Assembly (NCBI GenBank): GCA_963978545.1 | Contig: OZ021721.1 | Location: 105,164,366-105,228,365, forward strand | DNA from: Linyphia triangularis | Lineage: Eukaryota > Arthropoda > Arachnida > Araneae > Linyphiidae | Length of the DNA stretch: 64,000 bases | Reading direction: 5' to 3' | Part shown: positions 10,768 through 23,300 of the stretch, one piece after another | How the letters are laid out: each line of letters begins with the position of its first letter | How positions within the stretch are numbered: the stretch's first letter is position 1 | Program-made: the position numbers and the translations under genes | The notes under the pieces: model-generated | The model's input: the letters and a program-made list of their open reading frames with translations, nothing else | What the model was told of the DNA's origin: nothing | Database searches by the model: none

Positions 10768-13700
10768 GTAAGCCTATATTTAACTTTTATAAATAAGTAA
10801 AAATACAATCAAGTCACTGGGGAAAGAAATAAAAGATTTCATTTGTGGGTGGAATTAAAATTTTTACTTTAAAATTGGCATTTTTAATTCTTTACTTTTT
10901 TAAAAATTAATCTTCAATAATACTAAAATGTTTTTCAGGAAATATTTTAGGAACCCTACAAAGATTTTTAGCAAACTGCATACTTTTAAAAGAAATTGTA
11001 AAAAGGGAGACTATAATTAAAAATAAAATTTAGGTATCGAAATGCATCAGGATATTTACTTTTAAGCCCCAATGCCAAAACAACAGAGCCCGCTCATCTT
11101 TATAATCTTGACGGAGTTCAGCCCAGTTTAAGCCTCCAAGCAGCTTGGGTCCTACTATAGCTAGAAACTATAATTTTAAATATTAAAAACATTTCTATCG
11201 CCAAAATATGCATTAAACTACTTTTCAAAACTTATTCATTAAAAATGAATGTGAATGTGTGCACTCATATCCAAATATCTTTTATTTGTCCTGATTAAAA
11301 CAATTTATTTTATTATTTATTCATTAAAACAATTTTGGCGACAAAAAAAGAGTTTCTTCAATGCTATTTCAGCGGGATTGGACGACGGCAAGTTTGTTTA
11401 TTAGTATTCCGTAGAAGCGCCCTGTTAGTGACAGTGATAGCCACCAAAATTTGATAAAATACATTGACATCAAATCTATCTGTCAAGTTTCAGCCCAATT
11501 GGATGACGGCAAAGGGTTAAACCCTCCGCAAATTTGCCTGCCATCGACAAGCATGCATACAAAATCTAAGTTAATATAAAGGATTAAAAAAAAACCTATA
11601 GCACTCTATCTAATAAAAATAATAGAAAGACAAATTAAACAGCCAAGATAAGAATATCGCCCAAAAAACAACTAGATGTTGTAAAAAAAGCCCACCAAAT
11701 AAAATAACCAGTCAGAAAAGTTGTGAAATCTAATCTTTGCCGCCAAGCAGCCCCGTTTTGTTTCTTTGGGGGTATTTGTACACAATGAACTAAATTGGGA
11801 TTATTAGGGGGAATCCCCATAGGCAATCAAAACTTGGCAGGCTAGAGTTATTTCCGATTAATTTCATTTCATTTGCTTCAGCTACTTTGCAACCATTGCA
11901 CTGAATTGAGTTTAATTAAAAAAAACTCTAGCCTGCCAAATACTGATTGCCTATGGGAAAGGATACAACCAATGGATATTTTATTGTGGATAATCATATC
12001 GTTGCTCTAAGAAAAAAAAAATTGTGTAAGAGACAGCACCATTAGATTCACATACTACTCTTTGTATTGAGAGTGACAATAAATATCATCATTAAATATC
12101 CTGGAGAGATTTTGGTTTGTAATCCAAATCCTTTTTGTTTCTTTTAAGAAGAAATCTTCCTTACCACAACAAGAAAAAACTTCATAATAAAAAATAATGC
12201 ACCTAATATAACTTAGAGTACAAAAACATGTAATTATATAAAAAAAAATAAGTGTATTTAAAAAATTAAATAAAACACAAAATACTTGCTTTTTATGAGA
12301 AATTGAGGATTACCAGCTTTTGCATACAAATAAATATATAAAAAAAGTTTGTCTCAAACAAACTTTCGCTTTAAATTTTAATTATAATACTTGTTATTAT
12401 TTAAAGAGAAATTCATCTAGCTTTAGTGTTGGTGTCCTTAAGATATTAGGCACGACATCATAAGGTGCATGGTTCAAATCCGACCAGATACCAAGAAAAC
12501 TTTATTTTAAACTGAAACTGGTTTTCTAAGTAAAAAGTTGAAACACGTGTTTTCAGAGCTTTGATAAGCATGCAATTTAATTGAAGAATAAGTCATTTTT
12601 ATTTATTTTTTTCGAATTACACCGTTTTAACAGTTTAACTTAAAGTATCAAAGTCACTTCTTGAAATTGAACAAGAGATGAATGTCCGAAATCTGTTGAC
12701 CCATTTTACTCCGTCATTACCCGAGCTAAAATACCATACTTCTGGAATTATTTCTGAGGGGTAAAGACCCTCTTGCGCATTATTTCATACAAAAGGCACT
12801 TCCTCTAATTAATCTAGCTTTTTTTCTTTAGCAAGAAAATACGAATTAAAACTTTATTTTGGCTGTGATAAGCAAAATTAAATTGTAAGAACTACTTACG
12901 TTCAAAATTTCGGGGTTCCCTCCCTGTGCATTGGAAGTTACTTTCCATGGACCATCAGGCAGACAAACATACTCTTTGTGAACCTTATATATACTAATAA
13001 AACTAAGTTTCTATTTCACACAGAAAATTATAAGCAATGATTCAGAATTTGAATATCTGGTTCTTTTTATTTAAAAATATGAGTTTTTAAAATTCGCATT
13101 TTTATTTTTTCCTTTGAATATTTTGTGAGCTGAAATTTTCAATATTGACAGACATGCTATTTTGAAAATTGTATTACATTAAACTCACACTTTTTAAAGT
13201 CTAGCCATAAAGCTTTATCTACAGATAAAGTGTGACTTTGAGAATTTTTAATTTTATTTGTTTCCCTTTGGTAATTGTATGTTCACTTGTATTTACAATT
13301 ATGCTGTGGCATGCAGCCATATGCCTAAGATAGAAATAATAAATGATATGCAAAATTCTGCATCGTCAGCACAATTAAAATATGAATAATATTTGGTAGA
13401 GCAATACAGATTAAAAAATCAGTGCTCTCACTATACAAGAGGATGTTACCGAATAAATCTTTCTCGTTAAAAGATAAATTTAAGAAGAAAGAAGTTTTGT
13501 TCAGGGTTCCCACGTTCCTTAAAAGTCATTGAAAGTGCTTAATGTTTTTTAACTTGTTTTCAAGGTCTTGAAAGTTCTTTGAAATGCTTAGAGGTGCTTA
13601 AAAGTCCTTAATTTTTGCAGATGTTGTGTGCCCAACTACAAAATTTATAAAAATATAAATCAGACTTGCTATCCCTATGTGACCGCCACTTATTCGCACC

Positions 13701-14318
13701 GTATAGGGATTCTCTGACATATTTGTATTATGCATGAGCCAACTTGTAACTTTTTTGGTTGAATATACTTTTTTTAAATTTTAATATAGACATGATGCCT
13801 GAAAATAAATTCTCAAAAACATTATTTAGGTCCTTAAATGTCATTGATTTTCATACTGTGATTTGAGTGGTAACACTGTCCTGTTGTTTCAAACACTTCA
13901 GATCAATAGAAGTTTGCCAATTTAACAATTTAAGTAAATGTATGAAAAAGAAATATTATGAATTATTTTGAAATTTAAAATTGAAGATAAGAAAAAGTTG
14001 CTAAAGGTATAAATAAAATTATATTTAAATGTTATTTAAGTTGTTTAATTGTCAATTGAGATTTTTAATAATATAATGTTTTGAATTTACGTGACAGTGG
14101 GATTTTTTCGCTACTAAATTATGAGGTCCTTAAAAAAAATTAAAAAGTTTAGTCATTAAAAACTACTTATTTTTACTTTTTTAAAGCTGTATGAACCTTG
14201 GGAAAGCATTATGAAATTAAAAAAATGTGTAGATCTTTTTTTGTCCTATTACCTACTGAGAAAAATTTTTTAATTTAAAAAATTTGGAAATTTTAGTGCA
14301 AAAGATAGTACTTTGGAA

Positions 14319-14394
<76 letters not shown>

Positions 14395-17300
14395 TCAGCA
14401 GTTAATGCATCGGTTTAGTGAGGCATATATATATAGTAATAAACATGAGATCAATTTGACAGGAAAAAAATTATTGTTATTGGAAGGGGGGGGGGGGGAG
14501 AGAATAATTTTTAAGTTTAATTAAATGCTGTAGTTCTTAAGCAGTGCAAGATAAAAAATTTCAGTATTAAAAAGGGGCTGTTATATTATGTCTTGATTTA
14601 AATGATAAAAGTCATTTACCATTAGTGTAGAAGAAAATTCTTGTGAAGATGATGATACGAAAAATCATATCTTGGCTTATTAAATAGCAACTGAAATAGC
14701 TTTTGTGTATAAATGTAGCTGTGAGATTTACCTGTATTTTTGTGCAATAAATGTTTTTAATTAATTTGTAATTGTGTTTCTTACTGAAGTTGAGATTAAG
14801 GGGACTTGGTACCTAGTTCAAACATTTTTTATTTTATTTAAGCCTATAAAATTATAATTTTTACATATTTAGAAGTATTACTAAGTAAAAACTAAATTCT
14901 ATTTAAAAAAAAGTTCACATAGTGCTCTAAAAAAATTCATCCAATTTCATATTCTATCTTTTTTGTTTTTCAATATTTTTTCCTGATTTTTTTTTTAAAT
15001 GTTCCTAGTAACATACTTTAACTTTTTAGGTATCGCATTTATAATTAGTAAAATAGTTTTTGAGAAAAAGGATAATTACTGTACCTATATGTAAAAAACA
15101 GGTATTTTTCAACATTTGAATTTGTAAAAAAAAAAGTTTTTATATTATTCAAAAATCCATGCCTATTTTTGTCAAATACAGATTAGGAATGACACAAAAA
15201 AAATTTCAAGTCATTTCATTCATATTTGCTGACATTTTAGCATTTTGAATAAGGTGGAAATTTCAAAAATCACAAACTGAGAAAAATGTGTTCGAAACAT
15301 CAAAAGAACTATTGCAGCAATGCTGAATTCTCCATAAAAATATAGTTTTTCTGTAATTGCAGTTATCGGATCAGCTCAAAAACTTGCCAGAATAAGGAGA
15401 CGGTTTCAAAGATTATAAACATGCAAAAAATAGAAAATTTATATTTTTATTATTTTTTGTGAAAACAAGGGGTACCAAGTGCCCTTAAAAAAAATCTCCA
15501 AATATTTCTTGGGAAATACACCAAGTTATTAACTGAACAATTATTGCTTTTACTTCAAGATGATTAAGTTTATTTAAGTATATGTGTAGCAAGAAATGGA
15601 GTACCAGTTTGACGTTTGTCGTTTAACAAATGGATGAACGTTGAATGCATAAAATAATATTGAACTCTCCTCTATTCATTGATGTATAGTATGTGGCGGT
15701 CTTTCTATTGCTGTCCATTGGAATTAAATAATTAAAACCCGATTCTTAATTTTGAATAACCCTGTATATATATAATAAGTTTGATTCTTATTTTCATATT
15801 TCTTTGTTTTAGAGAGGTATTTGTGCTGGACAAGACGCTTTTAACAATGTTTATTGGTATTTAGATGGTGAGTATTAGTGATATATTAGCACAATTTCAT
15901 TATTTGTGGTATAGCTCATAGTGCTAGTAATAAAATAATTGTATACTTAATATTAAAGAAAAAAATTCAGTAATGTTCTCCTGTTATATATAGTTATGAA
16001 AACATCTCAATATTTAATCTTTTTGCAGCTTGGCTGCCTTGCAAAACAAATTGTGTACACAGTCCCAATCACAATTGATCTATTATTATATTGTCTATAA
16101 AAAAATCTGGCTTTTACAATTGTGACAATGACTTCTCAGTGAATGTACTGAGCATAAATAATTGAATTATCTTAAAAACAATGGCTTTTGTTAATTTGTG
16201 CATTGTTTTAAAAAAATGAGGATTTTTTTTTTATAATTATTTTAATTGGAATGAGATATTTAAAAGTAAAAAATAAAATCATTGAATTTAATGAACTCAA
16301 ACCCCATTAACGCAAAATTGCTTAATATGAAATCCTGTTTAAGCTGAAGTAAAAGCAGCTTTCTTACTTAAAACTTAATGTTAATTTATTCGTTTAACAT
16401 GAAATTCGGTTAATGCGAACAATATTCGACGGCCCCTTCGACTCTATGTTAATGGGGTTTGATAGTACACACACTTATGTAAGCTTCATTAACCCATTGA
16501 CGATGGTTGGTAAGAAAATTTGCCAATCCACATGTTAATTTTTTTCTTAGCTAATAAATTGTGTTTGTGGTTCCACTTAGTGTTTTTTTTTTAAATCATA
16601 AAAATAATTTTCCAAAAAATCTGAAAAATTCTGAATATACTCTAAATGATCTAAATAAACAAAATAAAAGTGAAAAACAAGGACTTTTTATCTATTTTAA
16701 AGTCATTTTTATTGGGTTAAAGTTTTTATACGTTTAGCAAGTTTATTTCATTGAGTTAATGCAATTGAGAATTTAATTTAATTCAACTAAGCATTTAAAA
16801 TGTCAAAATACAGTTTTTTAATGATAATTGGGTGCAAAATAGCATCTAAAATTGTTTTTTTTTTTAAGCCTGTTCTTTCATTTTTGGAACCATGCTTTAT
16901 TTTAATGAATACCCATTTCTAAATTAAAATTCACTATTTGTTGTGGTTTTATTTATTAGTTGTTTTCAGGTCACTTTGTTTTGTTATAATAATTTGATCA
17001 ATTATGTGTTAGTCATTCTAGATTGTCTGTGTAACATGTTGTTGCTTTCCAGATTTAAGATTATATAGAGAGTTTCCTCATAAAAAGCAAAGTAAAAGAG
17101 ATTGGGAATGTGTCTGCCTAACCATCAATGACTGGCAATCATTTATCAAACAGTTTCGCAAGACTAGTAATCTTCAAGAAAAAGAATTATATTCTTATTT
17201 AAATTTTGAATTATTTCCCATTGTTGAACTTCAATTGCTGGTGAGTTTTAAAACTTATTTTATATTGAAGTTAATAATTGTTAAGATAGCATACATCCAT

Positions 17301-20300
17301 TTTGTTCAAAATTGATTATCAAGCTATGAAAGCCTTGTAATTTTTTCTGTAATCTGTATATCCTTCATTATTTGTATTTTCAAATGGTACCAAAAGCACA
17401 TCTAGGACATTCCAGTAGATTATTCTGCAAAACAATTGAGTGAAAAATAAATTGAATATGTGTTAGAATTCTCCTTTCGATCACTACATCAAAGAACTCT
17501 TCTAGGAAAAATTAGGCTGGCACTTATAATTGAAAAAAGCTAATGTTGAACATTAAAAAAAAAAAAAAAAAAAAAAAAATTCTATAAGAACCTCATTGAG
17601 AACTTGTCTAAAAATTAATAGTAGTAATGAATTGTCTGGTAGGAGTTTCCATACACTTGTGTTGTGTAATAGTTTTTTTTTTCTTAATCAATTTTTATAT
17701 TAGGGACATTTAAAAATGTACTTAACAGTGGTAAATAAAAAAAAAAGTCTGTGATGTGGTAAAATGGATAAAAAAAACTTTTTAAAGAAAAATTATGAAT
17801 CATCTCTTAAAATCCATGTAAATGAAATATGCCCTGTCTAAAATATTTTGTAATTTAAACTTAAAAATCACCATTTGCTTTACCCCTTTCAATGTAAATA
17901 ATATTTTTCTTTGTCAGTTAAGCACTTGAATTATAAATGGAAGTTAGTAATATAAAAGCATATTCACAAATCAGGTAATTTTCTCTGTCAATACATTTAA
18001 TAGATAATAGAGATAGAGGGGCTTTTTAAATTTTTTTTTTTTAATTAGATTAAGTAAATGTTGGTGAAATATAAAACATTTACTTCTACAAAATTTTATT
18101 ATTTTGTGCATTGTATTTTAATTTAATTGCATAACATAAAATCTTATACATTCTTGTTTTAGCATAAGAAATCTCGTCAAACTAAAGAAGAAGTTAACAA
18201 GTATTTAATAAAACGTGAGCGTGAAGATCTGGATGTCATGCTTGAAAAAAAGACATTTTTAGAATGTAATAATGTTGCTATCAAGCCAGATGTGAATGGT
18301 ACCGATTCCCTTTGTCTAGAAAAACACAATGGTGCTGCCTCACCTTTAAAAATTTCTAGTGCAAGTCCAAATGACTTTCCAGATTTTCTAGAGACTAGTG
18401 AAGAGTGTGAAAAAGATTCTGCTATGAACCATTGTGATGGTCACTTAAATATTGATGAAAGTGTTTGTTCCATTAGCAGTAGCTTAGGTGGATCTACAAT
18501 GGACATAAAACCTAATACTGAAGTAAATATGTGTGCTAATTCGTGCTCCAGTTCTAATGCTGGAAGTTGTAACAGCAACCCAGATGCTAGTGTTGTTTCT
18601 TCTAATACTAATACTATGTCTTGTGGAAAAGGAACAAGTTGTATTACTTCTCCCAGTGCAATTGCAACCACATCAGCTATGCCATTGTCTCTTGAAAATA
18701 ACCAAGAGGGTATGTAATATTTTACATTATGACTTCCATTGCTTTGATGTTATTAGAACAATGATGCGTTATTAGAAATCTTATGACAGCACTGTTAAAG
18801 TCATAAAGACAGCTGTAAAGTCATTATTATTTAAAATGGAAGTCACGATTTAATTGGTGACTGAAAAAGCTGCAATAATAGGGATCTCTATGCATAAGTT
18901 AACTACAACACATAAACAAAAATATTTAAATTTATCTCTAGTTTGCTATGCTTTTCTCATTTATGGTAATAGTTCGTATTTTTGATGGGAACTTTTATTT
19001 CATTATAAGCGATTCCTGTTGATAGATTTTTTTTTTATTCAAATACAATTGTTGTTCTGAGATTTTGGGTTCTGATAAACGTTTCTGTAATGTATTTGTT
19101 TTTTGAAAAATGAAAAAAAATTCTCAAGTTACTAAAAATTTAGTCGTATTTCGCAAAGTTTTTATGGCATGATTAGAACTTGTAAAAAACTATGCAAAAA
19201 GTTAAGTCTTTAAAGTAATTCTTTAATGCATATTTAAATTGATCATCATTGAAGTTCTTAATATAGATATGTCTAGATTATATAAATTGTGAGTAAGTAA
19301 CATTGTTAAAAATCAGATAACAAAGAATCATACTATTATTTGCAAGGTTACATATTGTTACCTGTTTTACTTAGACATCATATCACACATTAACTTACAC
19401 AAATTTTGTACACTTCGTTATAAAACAACAAGTTTGTAGCACTTTGTATGGTAACTGGCCATTACAATATTTGATTGAATCTCTATGCTCTATTTTGGTT
19501 GTTCATTCGACTATTTCAAGCATGTCACAAATTATCGAGTGTTATCGAACAGAATCATAAATGATTAATTCTTTGCATATTGCAATTATCAATAATATCC
19601 TTAGAACAGACTCCAAATATATTGCACCTTGAGTCAAGTTGGCTATGTTCATAGTTCAAGCTTCTTTCACCTGCAGTGGGATATTTTTTATTGTTTGATC
19701 TTCTGCAGCATTTCTTAATTTGTAGGTTGTAACACATTGATGGATTGTGAACCAAAGATTGTTGTATTTCACTATTTTTGAAACTTAGTTTCTAATGTTT
19801 GATAGTCTTAAAAAGTAATTTAAAGTTGATCTGTACACATGTGTTTAAATCTAATGTACTATACACTATGCATTAAATTACATACATTTTTAAAAACTTC
19901 AGACAAATATACAGTAGATTTAGCATTTTTTAAATGTTAATTTGAATTAATTTACAGTCAATAACTAAGACATTTTTAATTGCCTTAGGTCAAATGGCCA
20001 TACAAAAGAGTGGATTGCAGTAGACCAACTTTCTAAAAATGTGTGTTGTCGTAAACTATCAACACTCACCATTGCAGTATCAATTTATGTATCATACTTT
20101 GCTTATGATCAAATAATCTGGTTTTTTTTATGAACACAGCTATTTGAAATGTTTTTTTTTTTTTTTTTTTTTTTACATGATTTAGTTATTTTTTTTTTTT
20201 TTTTGTATCTTTTTTTCTTTAAATTTTTAACATAAAATTTATTGATTCACAAATTAAAAAAAAACTTTTTTAGAGATTCCCCCTATGTCAGCCATGTCCA

Positions 20301-23300
20301 ATATGCTAGGATCTGCAGCTACTCCTGCTACTACAGCATCCGTCCAGCCACTACCTAGTAATATGGTTAACAAGACTTCATTCCAAATGGAGACTCAATA
20401 TATGCAACAGCAAAGTCAAATATTTGTATTTTCTACTGCTCTTGCAAACAAAGCTGCTGAATCTTATTTGTCCGGCCATTACCCTTCTCTTATTGCTTAT
20501 CATTGTGCACAACCAGGAACAAAGTCTTTACTTGAAGTAGGTCTTTTATTCATGTATTCTGAATTGTAATTGTTTAAATCAGCGTTAGCCACTACGCGGC
20601 CCCAGGCACCACAGAAGATTTAAAAAATCAAATTTCACTGTATGGACCTTTGTTTTACATAATTGTAATTTATCTGAAATAATGTGTGCTAACTATGTAG
20701 AACAGAGTTCTCCATTACATGCCCGAAGAAACTATATGAAGAAGCTTTCAGCACGGTGCCGTTCATCAAGAATAAATACAGATATAACTTAACTGAATCT
20801 CATTCAGACAATTTATTAAAATTGATTGCAACAAATACTCTGAAAGACATTGACTCTATCATAAAATAAACTGAACGAAATTGACCGCCATTGTCTTACA
20901 ATTGATGTGGACTAAAACAGAGTAATCTGAAAGTACAATTTAAATACTTTTATAAAAAGTTAGTCAAGTCGCATTGTCACATCAAAACAATAGATTCACT
21001 TCTTTCTTAGACATTGATTTACTAATAATGAAACCTATTACTTTTTAATTATTTGAAGAAGAAAAAAGGATAAAATATCAATTGTAATTTCATTGAGATA
21101 AAAAAAAATTAATATTTCTTTCCAGTTTTCAGAAATGTTATATATTGTTAAATCAATGATAATTAAAGATACATATTTTGATGTATCCGGCCCACAAAAA
21201 TCTCCAACATAAGTCATATGGACCGCCTCTAAAAGTTAGTGGCAAACGCTGGTTTAAATGGTATTTGTAACTTCTTTTTTTTAAAGTTGTGTCCATTTCT
21301 TTAATTGATGGTAGCTATTAAGTTTCAGAAGATGAAAAGAATTTTCAAACTGAACACATCCCAAAAACAAAATATATGCAAGAAATATTAAAATGCTTTA
21401 GTATTATAATTAAATCACCGATCATCAGTTCTGTATTTAAAATTATTAATTTTAAAATTACCATTCATCTAAAATAGTTTTAGTACAATATAAACATGTA
21501 TGTATTAGATCAAACAAAATATTCTAAACTTGTAATGAATATTTCAAATAAATTTACGAAATAATTTTTTTATATATTTGCCATGGATTGCTAATAGATT
21601 TATTATGCATTGTTCAAATTTTATTGTTAAAATATGATTTAATGCTCTGAAACAAATTTCTATTTGTTGTATAGATTTACAGTCAAACCTTGTTAGCGGG
21701 ACATTGCTTTACATGAAATCTCATTTAACGCGAAGTAAAAGCAGTTCTCCGTTCTTAAAACTTAATGTTAATTTATTCGTTTAACACGAAATTGCGTATT
21801 AGCGCGAAGAACTTATGTGGCCCCATCGTCTTTGCTTTAACCGTTTTTGACTGTATTTAAATATGGTTGTTATAAATTTAAAACATTTTTTTTTTACACT
21901 TTTCTGTGTTTGCAAAATTAATTGTGTTATAAAAATAAGAGGGCTACAAATATTCTATTAGCATACTAATCTCCTAAACGTTGCTCCTTGTTATGATACC
22001 AAACTGTTGAAGACTTTTAAAAAAATTAAGATTTTGACATTCAATTACTTTTAACAGCATGTAAATTCAAATTTTTTCAATATTCCTGTAAATGTTATGG
22101 ATTGTAGAAATAAAATATTTATCAGTAGCACATGCCTTTCTTGCCTGAGCAGAGCTTTTTTTTACCATTGTTTACCTGATGTTGCTTATTTTATATTTAT
22201 GAATGTGTTAAATTCATATTTAAATCTTTTATAGAAATATGTTATTAAACTTACTTATGAAAGGATTAATTCATTTCAGAAATATCCCCTGAAGGTTCAG
22301 CAATTTAATCGGCAAAATCCAGCTGTTTGGTTAAATGCACTTGCTCAAGGAAAACAGGCTGGTCGGCAAATGAAAGCACCATTAAATCAGTTTCCAGTAC
22401 CTCACAATATGAATAATCGTTATCCTGGCCCTTCAAGTGCACCAATAATGAGCCCTTGCTCTGGCTCTTGTAATATGCATGGCCCTGGTATGTGCTCTAC
22501 ATCCCGTGGGCCTGCACCATGGCCTAATAATTGTGGAGGACCAAACATGGGTCCCTCAATGGGCAATGATTTATGCTCACAGCCATGGCCAGTGCAGCAA
22601 TTTCCTCCAGGACCATCTTCATCACCAATGAACCATAGATTTCCACTTTCTCAACAAGGTATGGGCCCAAGGCAAATGGCACCTTCAGGAAGTCCACTGT
22701 TAGGCTGCATGAATAGTGTTAATCCCAATGTCAGTGGAGCAACATTTCAAAATCCTAGCCTTAATCCCATGCAAATGAATCAAGGACTTGGAGGACCTTC
22801 CACCCTAACAGGTATTGCACACATTTAAATGTAGCATATTGTGTAGCTTTAAAAGCATGCCTATATTCCTTTCAATTTCAAGAAAAAATATTTTTTTTAA
22901 ATAATTGTTCCTGGCACACTTCTACAAGATCAGCGTCAGCCACTAGGCGGCCCGCGACAGCTTTTTCTCCGGCCCGCTGGCAGTACAGAAGAGTAAAAAT
23001 AAAATTTTGCGGAAATAATTTTAATATGTCTACAATAGTATGTGTTTCCTACCAAAAACCGCGTTTTCCATTTAGTGGCCAGAGTTAGTAAGTCTGAAAA
23101 ATCCTTTTTTTTTCCTGAGACTGCCAGAAAGAATAAAAAAAGCAATAGTTTGAATAATTATCAATGACGCATTCCTTTGCATTGCTTAGTTTTGTACTTA
23201 CGATGCTCAACCCCCTCGATTCGTGAATGGCACAATTCGATATCTGCTTTTCTGAATGTAATGGGCAGGAGTTGGGTGTTTCAATGCATACCTCTTTTGT

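Noticed and set aside
12431..12491. Possible functional tRNA-Met gene
   Set aside because: Stem mismatches and a poor D-arm; more like a SINE head relic.
14321..14450. AT run as a promoter or origin
   Set aside because: A plain microsatellite; nothing else supports a regulatory role.
18533..18775. Alternative plus-strand frame over lgs exon D
   Set aside because: Hydrophobic out-of-frame reading of a Ser/Asn-rich exon that is in phase with its neighbours in the chosen frame.
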